Of a stretch of 64,000 nucleotides of DNA, positions 10,288 through 22,075 are shown one piece after another. The notes below the pieces were generated by a model. The model was not told where the DNA came from. It ran no database searches and saw only the letters and a list, made by a program, of their open reading frames with translations. Within the stretch, counting starts at the first letter, position 1. Each line of letters starts with the position of its first letter. The position numbers and the translations under genes are program-made. Origin of the DNA: Sorex araneus (taxonomy: Eukaryota; Chordata; Mammalia; Eulipotyphla; Soricidae). The stretch lies in the NCBI RefSeq assembly GCF_027595985.1, contig NC_073307.1, positions 36,398,234 through 36,462,233 on the forward strand. The letters run 5' to 3'.

Positions 10288-10460
10288 AGAAGGGCTTAAA
10301 GAGATATTACAGTATGTGGGATGCTTGCCTTGCACACAAGCCAATCCCTGCTTGGTCCCCGGTGTAGTATATATGAGCCCCCTGAGCACTGCCAAGAATG
10401 AGCACAGGCACAGCAGTAAGCCATGAACAATTGAGTGGCCCCAAAACAAAAGCAACCTGA
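10288..10460 (+). repeat. SINE
   Basis: Head 'gcttgccttgcacacaagcc', a B-box-like 'cttggtccccggt', and the body 'cccctgagcactgcc' match the 54732-54901 family. Confidence 0.75.
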
Positions 10461-11687
10461 ATGAAAGAGAAATTCTGTGTCTAGCCTGATATTGGATACT
10501 TCTCTCGCCTGAGCTTCCTCCAACCATAGGCTAACTCCCTTTTACTCTTCCCATGCATTGGGAGTCACACAGTCAAGAGGTACTCGTCTGCCTGCCCTTC
10601 TTTTAAAAAACATTGTCACATTATCAAGGAAAATAAGGGCTGAACTGACAAAGCTGGAAAGAAATTCTTCTTGGAGAGAAAGAATCTGCTTCCACTGAAT
10701 TCCAAGTTATCATATCCTACGAATTTTTTTTCTGCTAATGATGATGTCATACGAAAACACTGCCAGACACATTTTCTATCCAAAGAAAGGCATTATTACC
10801 TCTCCTTCTATTTTCTAAAGTGAAGGAAACATGGTGTTTTAGTCCAAAAGATTTCCCAACTCCACGTGGAGAAACTGGCCAAGTCTGAAAACAAACGTTT
10901 CAGGGACTTATCCTGAGCCCTCTGTCGTGTGAACAAGGCCCAGTTCTTCAGAGGGATGAAGAGGATTCAGGAGTCTCCTCAATTTGGGTAGAAGCTTAGC
11001 TTGTCATCTCGCCTCTGTGCACATAGCCTTGTCCATCAGACTCACAATTCCTTTCTAATGCCATCATTTAGGAAAACCCAATATATTCAGGATCTATAAT
11101 GTAGTAACAATCACGTTTGGATTACATTCATATCCAAAACTCCGGGAGAAAAACCCACATAATGTTTATATCAATGAAATTCCCCTGGAAGCAGATAACT
11201 TGCCTACTGCAATTTCATCTGTCCAGCCAAAATCTAGGAATAATTCTCAAGATATTTTTGTGACACTGAATAAAGAGGTGTACAAAAACTGCTTTGAAAT
11301 ATCCTGATGAATAACAAGTGGCACTTGGGTTTGGGTTACTATTAACATTAGGGTTTTTTTTTCTTTTTAACTAAACTCTCTTCAATCTATAAATTTGATT
11401 TTAGATGAAGGAATCTAGACAGGAAGTTGAATGTGCACCACTGAATTTTTTACTCCAGATTTCAACTACCAATAATAGTAGATTTATAAAAGAATGAATG
11501 GGTACGTAGTTTGGTTTTTTTTCCCTCTGAGTGTACCAGAACCAGAAGTCTATCTTTAGCTGAATCACAACAGAATGAATCATCAAAAATCATTCACCTG
11601 GTGTTCTTCAACAGAAGGTGAATCTGCAGGTTGGAAGCAGGATAGTGGAAATAAAGATCAGGCTAAGATGTTCCTTTAATAGCAGAT
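10461..11687. other. unique intergenic sequence
   Basis: No repeat or coding potential recognised over 1.2 kb. Confidence 0.5.
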
Positions 11688-11815
11688 GCCTGGCAGTGCT
11701 TGAGGACGACTAGGACTACTCCTGGTGCTGGGGATAATGTGGTACTGAGCAAAGAACCCAGGGTTCTACAAGTTCTGGGCATATTCTCTACAACTTACGC
11801 TGTGTCCCAGTCCCA
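11688..11815 (-). repeat. heavily diverged antisense SINE
   Basis: 'cctggcagtgcttgagga', 'ggtgctggggataatg' and 'gaacccagggttctacaag' follow the order of the antisense SINE body. Low identity. Confidence 0.4.
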
Positions 11816-14357
11816 GGCTAAGATAATTCTTTTCAAAATATTTTTGAAAAAAAATGTCTATTTTCTTCATTGTAAGTATTACAGGAATATTACAGGAAAT
11901 AATTAAACCTCACCCAAGGTCCCAATACCCAAAGAACAATCAGTTTCAAAGTTAGTGAATGTGTACCTGTTCTCTTCTCATTCCCAGTTATCAATTTGTG
12001 CACATGTGTGGCCCCACTGTAGTTACAACTTTAGATCTAGATATAGCATCACAATAGAAGAATTTTCCATGTCTTTGTTCTCTGTATGTCTTCAATAGAT
12101 GCACCCATGGCATTTAGTGAATTATTTACCTAAAGGCATTCACCTGTTTAAATAAAAGTAAATTGATACTTTTTCCATTTTTTGAATTGATTTTCACTGG
12201 ACAGATTTTTCAAAGGGGAGAGAATAATACCAGTTCCTGTTTCATGTTTATGTATAAGGTGTTTGTAATCATTTTATTTAAGTTGAATCTTTGTGCCAGC
12301 CAAAAGGAGGGCCACTGAGCTTCTCTGAGCAAATGGTCTCACATTTACAATGTCTTAATTTCAGATTCTTCCCTCTTCAAAATGACCCCAATTTATGGAA
12401 CACTGCATTATAATATGGTTGCATTATTCTTCAGAAAAATCTGAATTTTTTGTGCTCTTTTATGATTTTTGGAATAGCTAGGGCTTGACTCGGCATAGAG
12501 GAGGGAACTCATTAAAGATGAGCGAGAGAGGGCGAGAGAGAGGGAAGAGCTTTATTTTGCTTTGCATCATGTTCTATAGCTCCCGGGAAGGTTGTGACCC
12601 GAGTATGGGAATGTCCTCAGACATGCATTTCATCTCCTCTTGACCATGTGAAAGTAACGATGCCAGGAGTCCTGGATGTCTGTTTGCAGCCCAGAAATCA
12701 GGCTGTTGGGATTTAGTTCCCGAGCCACAGTACAAATTCCAGTGGGACAAATTCAAGAAGGACTGAGAAATTATAGACCAGATCACACAACTGTCATAAA
12801 GCTATCATCAGTTAATAAAACAGTCTTTTCTTTCACTAGAAAAAAAAAAGTTGGCTTTGTTCCCCCTTTGGAAAAAAAATATTGATGTTGGAGGCTTTTG
12901 GAATCTTGTCTGACCCCCTTTCCGCTGACATTTTCATTTCCTGTTTCTTTCCTCCCCACCCCCACCCCCACCCCCACTCCCCGCACAAAGTGGAGAACTC
13001 GGGAACAAGCTTCCAACGTGTTAGGAACAAATATACATTCCCTAAAAATAGTCATGCTTTGGTGTCCTGGCTCCCAGAGCCCTTCTATTCTAGGGTGATG
13101 CAGCTGGGCACAGAAATGCAGCCGCCTCCCTCCATCCCCCCTCCTTGCAAGCTGCTCCCGAACAACCAGGCCTCGAAGTCGTGTGTAGGACGGCGTCCAA
13201 GAATAAGCGGGCACACATTGTGAATGAAGGAAAGTGCTAGTATGGATGGATACGACACAGAGATGGGCTTGGCACCAATGCCGAGTCTCTGTTATAGCTG
13301 CACAGGGGAGAATGGGCCAGAGATATGCCAGAATCTCTCTCCCTCACACACCCGCTCTAGAGCACTGAGTGACCCAGCAGTAAGATGGCATTCTAGGGCT
13401 TTCTGGGAAGCACTGACAAGACCTCCATGCTGATGGCCAGGACCCAGAGACCACAGAGCAGGGTTCTGCTGTGATGCTGGGGGGTTCAGCCAAGCACAGA
13501 GGCTGCTCTGGGATCACAGAACTAAGGGATGAAGTGGCAGGAGGACTGCCACATGGAGGTTTATTGCAGACCTGGAGTAGCAAGACGCCAGTCAGGTGGA
13601 AGTTGAGCAGTCCGGGCCCAGGAGCTATGCTGGTGGAAAGGGGAGCATTGTCTGGGGAGCCCGTTGCCCTGTCCCTCACAAACAGGGAAAGGACAAGAGA
13701 AGCTTCAGGTATGGCATGATGCAAAAGTCCCAACAGCCATGAGAGGTGAACTTGACCCCCACAAGGGTGATTGAAAGCAACCAAGTGGGAAGCAGATGTA
13801 AGCAGCATGTGAAAATATGGCAGCATTTCCTTCTCTCTCATTCCCCCCACCCCAGCAGAGATTATGGTGGCTCTTTAGTTATACCTGGCTGTAATACACC
13901 TCCCTCCCAACATTTTAGGCAGGACTGGGAGAGGCACCCCTTGCCAAAGACCCCCCCACTTTTCTTTCCAAAGGTCTAAGAAGCCATCAGAGAGGGTCTG
14001 ACTGCAGAAGGGGGCAGTAAGAAGTGTAGGAGGAGGAGGGAGATAGACTTCCAGGCAGACTGGGGATAGATTCCAAGGAGTCAGGGAAGAGAAGCAAAGG
14101 TGAGAAGGCCTATGAGAGTGGGCACTGGGGCCTGAGAGCATGCTTGGGTAAGAATGAGATACAGAGACAACAGGAGCCCCAGAGACCATCCACTAAAAGA
14201 CCCTAACCAGAAAAGACCCTGGACCAGAAAAGACCCTGGGAGGCTGTTTCAGTCAGGGGAGAGAAGGGCCAGGCGATTTCAGAGCCATCTGAAGGTGATG
14301 CTTCTATCAGTCTGGAACAATGGTCCTTCCAATGGGTGCTCACGGAACCCCACACTT
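11816..14357. other. unique sequence, partly GC-rich
   Basis: Holds a short (CCCCCA)n run at about 12957-12976 and a GA-rich patch at 12520-12550. ORFs up to 168 codons occur on opposite strands between 13224 and 14190 but overlap one another and resemble no known protein. No gene is called. Confidence 0.45.
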
Positions 14358-15283
14358 CTTTTTTTATGATATCTTATTTTAATACTTTTTATTTTTTGTA
14401 ATGGATCCCCATGAGGTGCAGTTACAGACTTAAAAACTTTCGTGGTTATATTTCAGTCATACAATGCTCAGCACCCATCCCTCCACCAGTGCCCATTCAC
14501 CACCAATGATCCAGTATGCCTCCCCCCAGCCCCACCTCATTCCCCCAACCCCGCTGCCCTGCTTCTGTGGCAGGGCATTCTCTTTTGTTCTCTCTCATTT
14601 AAAAAAAATTTTTTTTATTGAGTCACCATGTGGAAAGTTACAAAGTTTTTGGGTTTAAGTCTAAGTTATACAATTCTCAAACACCCATCCCTTCACCAGT
14701 GCACATATTCCACCACCAGGAATCACAGTATAGCTCCACCCCGCCCCCCCCACACCCCTAGCGCCCCCCCCGGCTGTGTAACTGATAAATTTCACTTTAT
14801 TTTCGCTTTGATTACATTCACTATTTCAACAAAACTCACTATTATTGTTTGGAGTTTCTTTCTTCTCTCTCATTTTGGGTGTTGTGGTTTAAAATAGAGG
14901 TATTGAGTGATCATCGTGTTCAGTCTATTTTCAGAACACATCTCCCATCCCGAGTGTGCCCTTCAAGCACCCTTTACTTGGCTGTCCCTTATCTATCTGA
15001 ACTGTCTTTTCCCCCAGCATGTGAGGCTGGCTTCCAAGCCATGGAGAAATCCTCCTGGTGCTTATCTCTAATATTCTTGGGTGTTAGTCTCCCTTTCTGT
15101 TACTTTATATTCCACAAATGAGTGCAGTCTTTCTATGCCTGTCCCTCTCTTTCTGAACACATTTCACTTAAAATGTTACTTTCCATGTTTATCCACTTAT
15201 ATGCAAATTTCATTACTTCATCTTTTCTAACAGCTGCATAGTATTCCATTGTATAGATGTACCAAAGTTTCTTCAACCAGTCA
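14358..15283 (-). mobile_element. 5'-truncated L1, interrupted by another L1 end
   Basis: The 3' UTR is at the left (14358-14600), then after an insertion the remaining 3' UTR and ORF2 C-terminus in antisense (14876-15283). It stops at 'cttcaaccagtcatc', where other copies continue 'tgttctagggcactc', so it is truncated there. No intact reading frame. Confidence 0.85.
14601..14862 (-). mobile_element. L1 3'-UTR insertion nested in another L1
   Basis: A perfect 13-bp duplication ttctctctcattt (14588-14600 and 14863-14875) brackets it. The interior is an antisense L1 3' UTR of a different subtype ('gagtcaccatgtggaaagtt', 'caacaaaactcactattat') from its host. It is thus younger than the host L1. 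Confidence 0.9.
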
Positions 15284-15497
15284 TCTTTTTTTTAATTAGT
15301 GAATCACCATGAGATAAAGTTACAAGCTTACAAATTTTCATGCTCGTGTTTCAGTCATACAATGATTGAGTACCCATCCCTCCACCAGTGCCCATTTCCC
15401 AACACCAATGGTCCCAGCATCCCTCCCACCACCCCTACCCTGTCCCCTTCACCCCACCCTTCTCTGTGGTAGGGCATTCCCTTTTGCTCTCTCTTGG
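15284..15497 (-). mobile_element. L1 3'-UTR fragment, antisense
   Basis: A T-run, then 'gtgaatcaccatgagataaa' and 'cccatccctccaccagtgcc', up to 'ggcattcccttttgctctct'. It is inserted at the truncated end of the preceding L1. No clear duplication was found. Confidence 0.8.
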
Positions 15498-16539
15498 GTG
15501 GCTCCCGAAGGCAGATACTGCAGCTCGTCACTATAAAGTGAGACTGTCTGATGTTACCACATTTTTAGGAATGGGGCCAGTCCAAGTAATTTCTCTCTTC
15601 TACTTCAAGTATCAGGGAATAGACTTGGGTGGGTCACATATGAGAAAAGTGCCTAACCCACTGTACATTCTCTCCAGCTTTCCCTCTATGATTTCCCATG
15701 GACCCACAGGAACAGAAATTGTCACAGATGTATATCGCCTGGGTGCTGTGAGGAGGCAGGTGGTCTTTCATGACATAGCAGGAGAATTTCAGTCCTAAGA
15801 GAACTCTGAAGACCAGAGAGAATGAGACTGGGCCTTTCCAGGACACTGGTATTAGAATGTGAATTGTATAAGAAAAAGTCTTTCTTGTATCAGCCACTTC
15901 AAGCTGGACGTTTACCTGTGACTGGCACCCATGTTGCCTTAGCAAAACTAGGATGTGGAATCTCATGCTACCATCACAAGACCTACCCTGTGCAGCACTG
16001 GCTTGGCACTAGTCTAGAGGTTCTCAAAGAGACGGAAAGGAGATGAGGTGGCTTGCTGGCTCTTAGCTGACTTTCTCAGGATAACAGGCAGAGATGAGCT
16101 TATGAAGAAACCAGTCAACTATTGATGAAAGACGGAAGAGGATACAGAAAGTCCAGACATCAAGGCTCTTACATGGTTGGGAAAAATCCTGCTTGAAGGT
16201 CCTGAAAGTTGTTTAAGAGATTAATGAGATGCTACCACAGCTCCTGAACTTCTGCTTGTTGCTCTGTCATTCCATATGAGGTCTACTCTGGCTGACATCA
16301 CTGAGCATACTCCAGAATTGGAGGCAGAGTCCCTCCCTTCCAGCAAGGTTCCAGAAGACCCCACACCTGACCTGCTTCATATTTATGGGCCCACACCATA
16401 GATCCTGAATCGACAGATCTACTCAGCAAATTATTCACTCTCAAGGTTATAGTTCCTATAGTGAAAATGGGAAGAGAAGGAAGAGAGGAACTCCCAGCCT
16501 AATCCCTTTCAGAGGGTCTAACAACACAGACTCACTCCC
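15498..16539. other. unassigned, possibly L1 5' region
   Basis: No reading frame of note. A segment at about 15590-15682 resembles a decayed antisense SINE ('gcctaacccactgtac', 'tctccagc'). Because L1 ORF1 sequence follows at 16540, this stretch could include that element's 5' UTR. This is inference. Confidence 0.3.
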
Positions 16540-17480
16540 ACCTCACCAGCACAGCAAGAACATTAGAGGAAAAATTGAGAAAACATGTAGAATCCCACCA
16601 AGTTTAATGGGTGAAAATAATATCACCGAAGGCACAAAAAATGGCAACCAGTTCAGTAAATCCTCAATGACCTTAGTGACACCATGATGAGGCTGTTTAA
16701 TGAATCCAAATAAATGATGGCACAGAAAATCAGCAAAGCAAAAGAAAGTATAACAGTGGAAATGAGAGCCTGCTTCAGCCAGGGATAACAAAAATGAAGA
16801 ACATGGTAGGTGATATAAAAAAAAAACTCAAAAGAAACTCCGAACTGCAGAACAATAACAGTTGAGCAAAAGAACAAGGAACTCCAAGATTAGAAGGAAG
16901 AAACTGCTGGGAAACAACATAAAACTGTGGAAAATAGTCTGCAAAGAAACGAACAGCACACCAGAGAACTAGGGTATGAGTTCAAGAGGACTAGTATAAG
17001 AATCATCAAAGTCCATGAGGAACAGGAAGGTAAATTTGATGAAGAAACAATAGTTAAAGAAATCTTTGATAAAAGTTCCCCTGAGTTGAGGAATAGTCCA
17101 AGATTCAGGAGGCCCAAAGAGTCCCAGTGAAAATAGAATAGACTCATCTAGAAAAATTTCAAGACACATTGTACTTAGATGAAAATATCTAAAGGTAGAG
17201 ACAGAATATTGGAAGCAACAATATCCAAAAAAGGAACTTACACACAAAGGAAATGTCATATTATTTACAGCAGATTTTATAAAATGAGACTACAAGCCAG
17301 AAGAGAATGGAGAGATAATAGTACAAAAACTCAACGAAATAAGCACCTCACCAAGAATACTCTATCCAGCTAGATGACCATTCAGATTTGAAGGAGCAAT
17401 AAAGAAATTGGGACAAGTGATAGATTATCGAATTCATAGCTTTGAAACCAGTCTGCAAGAAGTGTTAAAAGAGCTCCTTT
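16540..17480 (+). mobile_element. degenerate L1 ORF1 region
   Basis: Parallels 42330-43110 of the long L1 in order: 'gagttcaagaggactagtat' with 'aagaatcatcaaagtcc', then 'cctgagttgaggaatag', then 'gcacctcaccaagaatactc'. It covers the ORF1 RNA-binding and C-terminal regions with many stops. It is older than the 42-47 kb copy. Confidence 0.7.
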
Positions 17481-17557
17481 TTTAAAATTTATTTTTTTAA
17501 GAAAAAATGTGAATAGTTACTATGAATTTCTCTCTCTCCCTCCCTCTCTCCCTCACC

Positions 17558-17598
<41 letters not shown>

Positions 17599-17680
17599 TC
17601 CCTCACTCTCTCCCTCCCTCCATCCTTGGTTCACATTTGGCTGTGCTCAGAGCACTGTCCTGGCTCTGCACTCCTGGAGG
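17481..17680 (-). mobile_element. 5'-truncated SINE with expanded (TC)n tail
   Basis: A perfect TSD gttaaaagagctccttt (17464-17480 and 17681-17697) flanks a T/TC-rich array (to about 17620) followed by an antisense SINE fragment 'cctggctctgcactcctgg'. The tRNA-like head is missing. The long (GA)n, in SINE sense, grew from its tail. Confidence 0.8.
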
Positions 17681-17721
17681 TTAAAAGAGCTCCTTTAAAA
17701 CACAGGACAATCACCGAGATA

Positions 17722-18180
17722 GTAACCTGTTGAAAATTTAGATTTACAAGTTTTGTGACTGAAATCTCCAAGCTTTCTCAGAGTTGGGATGGGCTATCTC
17801 CCCTCACTTCCTATATTCCAGGAAGCACCAGCAGTTCTCCTCATGAACCAACTCAGCACCACTATGTAAGCTCTTCCTTCAGAGACCATAAATAAATCTC
17901 AAAAGAGATTAAAAGCTGAAGATAATTTCAGACCTGCACAAGGCTGAAAAAACTGGGCTAATAAGAGGGGGGCAGTAAGCCTCTTGACTGCCAAAGCAGA
18001 GCGCTTGCAGCCTCTTGCTTCCAGAATCAAAAATCACTACCATGCCTCCACCATCCTGGGATGGAACTCACCAAAACATAGTCTGGTAAAAATTTGGTAT
18101 GTGGATTTTGAGACTGAAATCTCCAGGCTTTCTTGGGGTCAGGATGGGCTACCTCGCCCATCTCTCTGTACCTCCAGACA
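17722..18180 (+). repeat. diverged direct repeat, period about 355 bases
   Basis: 17722-17825 and 18076-18180 share 'gactgaaatctcca-gctttct' and 'gggatgggcta-ctc-cc' in the same order. The spacing suggests an old tandem duplication or two units of an unrecognised element. Confidence 0.6.
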
Positions 18181-18284
18181 GCTCAGCAGTCATGTCGACA
18201 CTCAAAGCTTCCACCCTGTTAAAAAAATTACTCCAGCCTTACCTTCCTGATAAAAAGACTAAACACCCTGAACAAACACAATGA

Positions 18285-18510
18285 CCTATTAGTACCTGTA
18301 TTGCAAAAGTAATGCAATGGAGAGAAAGAAAGAAGAAAAGTGCCTTTCATAGACGCAGGCTGAGGAGGGGGGTGCTGGGAGATGGTGGGAGGAAGACGAG
18401 GAACATTGGTGGTGGAAAATGTACACTGGTGGAGAGATGGGTGTTGGGTCATTGTATAACTGGAACCCAATCATGAATAGCTTTGTAATGGTCTATCACG
18501 GATAGTTATA
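18285..18510 (+). mobile_element. L1 3'-UTR fragment
   Basis: 'gtacctgtattgcaaaagta' through 'acattggtggtggaaaatgt' and 'agagatgggtgttgggtcat' parallels the 3' UTR at 23500-23740. Its tail may be split by the RTE element: agttataaaa at 18504 and agttaataaaaa near 19028 look like halves or a TSD. Confidence 0.7.
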
Positions 18511-18514
18511 AAAT

Positions 18515-19025
18515 CACCTGCATTTACTTGTATCACTTGTCATCCCACTGATCATCGATTTGCTCGAGCAGGTGCCAGTAATGTCTCCATTCATTCCTAT
18601 CACATGCTAGTGTAGCCCAATGGCATCTGCTTGCTCCAGGAACACGAAGAGTCTCAAACCGTTCATTCAGGGTCTTGACAAATAAGTCTGACCATCTCGC
18701 AGGTGGGAGGCCAAGTGTTCTTTTGACATTCTGTGGAATCCAGTCAGTAACAGCTCTAGCTCAGCGGTCGTCTCCAAATTGCATTATGTGTCCAGCCCAT
18801 CTGATTTTCAATGCCTTAGCAAATGAGACAGCGTCCCTGATTCTTGATCATCGGCGGAGGTCAGAACTTTGGATTCCTTCTCTCACTTGAGTGAAACATG
18901 ATACTCCATGCATAGCTCTTTCCATTTTTCTTTGGGAGGCCCAAATAGTGTTCTTATCCTGTTTTCGTAGGGCCTAGGTCTCTGAGGCATATGTTAGTGC
19001 AATGCCTAGTGGTGAGCATAGCTGC
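18515..19025 (-). mobile_element. RTE-clade LINE, 3' end with ORF2 C-terminus
   Basis: On the minus strand 19000-18533 reads in one frame for 156 codons with three internal stops and no frameshift. Recognisable pieces are WASQRKMERAMHGVS, KIRWAGHIMQFGDDR, AVTDWIPQNVKRT, LPPARWSDLF and HWATLACDRNEWRHYW. This RWAGH / DDRW / PPxRW / LARDRxxW order is the C-terminal region after the reverse transcriptase in RTE-type non-LTR retrotransposons. The 3' end is short, lacks poly(A), and is shared with the SINE tails at 37665-37733, 3925-4024 and 2500-2558. It is inactive. Confidence 0.85.
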
Positions 19026-19091
19026 CTTCAGTTAATAAAAAATTAAAGTAAGTAAGTAAATAAATAAAACATAGGATGATCTTCTCACCAT

Positions 19092-19215
19092 GGAATGAGA
19101 GAAACAGTACAGTGGGTAGGGTGCTTGCCTCGCTTGCACTCACCTGGGTTCGATCCCCAGCATCCCATATAGTTTCCCCCAGAACCTACCAGGAGTGATT
19201 TATTTGGGAAGGGTC
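19092..19215 (+). repeat. SINE, well-preserved head
   Basis: 'acagtacagtgggtagggtg', then 'gggttcgatccccagcatcc' with a perfect B box, then 'accaggagtgattta'. The 3' part has decayed. Confidence 0.85.
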
Positions 19216-20835
19216 TCCATGAAGTAGGTGAGTTTCTATAAATAGATAATAAAGTAGAAGTCACTGACTAGATTCCATGGGCCCGAGCTGACTGGTTCAG
19301 GACCTCTCCTGAGGATCACTGCTGCATAAAGTGTTTGATGAGTCAAGACATGTCTGGGACCTGGGGGAAATGTTATAGCAAACTTCATATAAGAAAAAAG
19401 CCTCACTCACACACACACATGGATCAGGTGCTGTGAGATGTAAGACACTTTGGGATAGGATGGGCATGGCTTAAGAAAAGAAGAAATAATCCAAAGAAAA
19501 TGCGTGCATGCCCACACATAAGCACAGACATGGGCTACCCCTGACTAGTTGTCATGGGTCAACAGTACTATGAGGGAGATATATAGACAAGAGAGCCAGG
19601 AGTGCTACCCTTAAGTCCAATACAAATGCTCAGGCTTACCAGAGCGTTGATCTTCTTAAAACAACACTGGCAGCTGTTCCACCGGGTCACAATTATTTTA
19701 GCAGCACCAGAGGGGAAGAAGGGGTGGAGGAAGTTTCTTCTTCCTTTCTTCCTCCCCTCTCTCTTTCCCTTCCTTCCCTCACTGATATCTATTCACTTTT
19801 CAAGCACACTATTCATTTTTAGTCTCTCCAGGAGACAGTGAATTTAGATGCTCCCAGGAAGACTCTAGCACTTCCCCTTCATTGCTTTGGAGGCTGAGAC
19901 TGAACTGGCAGAGAGCTCTTGAGAGAGCAGCCATTCACGGGCTACACCATGCTTCCTCCTGCTCATACATCTATCTACCAGCTGAGCTATTCGCATGCTG
20001 TCACATTGGGCAAAATTGTTTAGACATCACATAATGCTGGTCTATGTTGTGTCTGTTTGAGCCCTGGCGAGGAGTCTGCTCTGCATTGGATGGTGGGACC
20101 CAGGCGCATGGTCAACACAAAACACAAGAGATCCATATTTGGGCAAGAGTACGAGGTTTGGCATACCCCGTGGCTCTGGAAATCCAGCCCACAGATCAAG
20201 TCACACATCAGGCAAAATCAAAACAGAATTAAGTTGGCCACTTTTTCTTTGCATAGACACACGAGGCATTTGGAGTTAAGTCTGTGAGACCTTGTTTTTC
20301 ATGTTCAAGTCAGCGTCTGGGCAGAGCCAAACGTTATCAGTGCTGTTTTGTACAGCATTTTCCCATACACAGAAGAAGGCAGCTCAGAGACTGCCACATA
20401 GTGTGGCGTTGGGGGTAGCACAGGATTCAGTGGTGCTTCCTTGGTCAAAATACTTTGAAATCCTGAATAAACATGGATCTGTTGAGAACTGGGGCTTATG
20501 CTCCTGCTCATGGCTGGGGAATGAACAGGACTGGGTCCATGATCTTCAGAAGTAGGACACAAAGTACTAAGACGCAGGACAGAACATGGATTCTTGGCTC
20601 TCCATTATCCTTGGCTGTGCTTTTTGTGGACCCTGACATTTGGACCCTTTTCAGACCTATCGTCCAGGATTCCTCTTAATGAACTCAAAAGTCTCATTCA
20701 TGCTGCTTAACTCTTTACTTGCCTCAGTTTCTTTTCTCCTGGGTCTCTGTAACTGGGAGATCCTTCTTCTGGAAATTTTCAATCTTTCTTTTATTATTAT
20801 TTAGGGTTTTTTGTTGTTGTTGTTATTGTTGTTGT
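19216..20835. other. unique intergenic sequence with short simple repeats
   Basis: A small (CA)n at about 19406-19420, a CT-rich patch at 19738-19785 and (TTG)n at about 20809-20835. At 19957-19993 the minus strand reads 'gaatagctcagctggtaga', like a tRNA A box, but with no well-spaced B box. Confidence 0.45.
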
Positions 20836-20932
20836 TTAGCCATACCTGATGGTGCTCAGGCCATTTTCCTGGCTCTGCTCCTAGGGATTATTCTGGAATA
20901 AGTGCCTTACCCATAGCATTATCCCCCTCAAC
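20836..20932 (-). repeat. antisense SINE with internal deletion
   Basis: 'gccatacctgatggtgctca', 'cctggctctgctcctaggga', then a jump to the head 'aagtgccttacccatagc'. The (TTG)n before it is probably its tail. Confidence 0.6.
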
Positions 20933-21331
20933 CCCAACTTTCAGCCTTTCAAGTTGTCACCCTCCTTTAAATCTTTGGTGGTAGGTGATTTTGGAAACAA
21001 GCGCACCCCTCTCCAGCCTTGCAACATGTCTCTTTAAAGACACTTGTCATTTTCTACCGTGTTCCAACTGTAACATAAGAGAAGCCAGATGTCACTAGAG
21101 GGAGTGCTAGACAAAAAGAATGGAGACTTCTAGGACTCGCCGTATTGCATTTGTTTGCTTCTCCCAATGCCTGTACCCTGGGCCTGAACCTATCCATGCC
21201 ACTTTTTCCTAAAGCATATGCTTTATCATTCTGAGTACCGTGGACAGCAGGGAAATGTGCATCTAGTCTGGAAGGAAAGGGACAGACCACCATGGCAGCT
21301 CAGGATCAGGACTTAGCCTGGTGGCCAATTT
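20933..21331. other. unique intergenic sequence
   Basis: Nothing recognised. Confidence 0.45.
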
Positions 21332-21344
21332 AGAAAACTAAATG

Positions 21345-21512
21345 GGAGCCAGAGCAATAGTACAGTGGGTAGGGCACTGGCCTTGCATAAGGCCAACCTG
21401 GTTTCAAGCTCTTATGGTCCCCTGAAGCCCACCAGGAGTGATCCCTGAGCACAGAGCTAGGAGTAAGCTATAAGCACTACAGGGTGTAACCCAAAAACAA
21501 AACCCCAAAAGA
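21345..21512 (+). mobile_element. SINE with target-site duplications
   Basis: A perfect 13-bp TSD agaaaactaaatg at 21332-21344 and 21513-21525. The body runs from 'ggagccagagcaatagtaca' through 'tgatccctgagcacagagct' to an A-rich tail. The B box has decayed ('ggtttcaagctc'). Confidence 0.92.
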
Positions 21513-21525
21513 AGAAAACTAAATG

Positions 21526-21914
21526 ATGGAAGCCACCAGTGAGAGAGAAAAGTACAGGTCTCAGATGAGACCAACAATGGTTCCTTAGACAGTTCAGGCA
21601 CCCGGGAAACTGGAGACCCAGTCACCCAGCCACCAGCTACAGTCAGCACATCAGAAGTTTTGAATGAGAATCCTCGGTCAGAAGACAGTGTCTTTCTCTC
21701 CCTGGGACTGGTGGAAAGTACCGGAGGATACTGAGGATGGAAGAGCTCTCTGACTTCTCGTGTAATCTAAAGACTTGCTATATGTCCCCAACATAGGTCC
21801 TCTCAGTTAACCACATTTCTTCAGGGGCCATTCCTGGAGTCCTTGGGAGGGAGGTGGGGGTAAGTGGTGTGGGCATGGTACTAAGGAGTTAACTCAGTGA
21901 AGAAAGACTTGATT
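21526..21914. other. unique intergenic sequence
   Basis: Nothing recognised. Confidence 0.45.
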
Positions 21915-22075
21915 TATTTTAAAATTTTGTTTTAGGCACCATGGTTTACAACACTGTTCGTGGTAGGGTCCCATGAATAACACAATTCTTCAGCAACTCT
22001 CCCCCACCTCCCCCCCACTGCCCCATTGTCCCTCACTTCCATCCCCTATGGCAACTGCCTGCTGAAAATCGGTTC
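21915..22075 (-). repeat. old retroposon, antisense L1 3'-end-like
   Basis: A T-rich start followed by 'ggtttacaacactgttcgtg' and C-rich 'cccccacctcccccccactg', with the same architecture as antisense L1 3' UTRs here but low identity. Confidence 0.35.

Noticed and set aside
13344-13850. 168-codon minus-strand ORF in GC-rich DNA
   Set aside because: Overlaps other ORFs on the opposite strand, has no recognisable domain, and lacks splice or promoter context.
19957-19993. Functional tRNA gene on the minus strand
   Set aside because: The A box is good, but there is no B box at tRNA spacing and no cloverleaf that I can fold.
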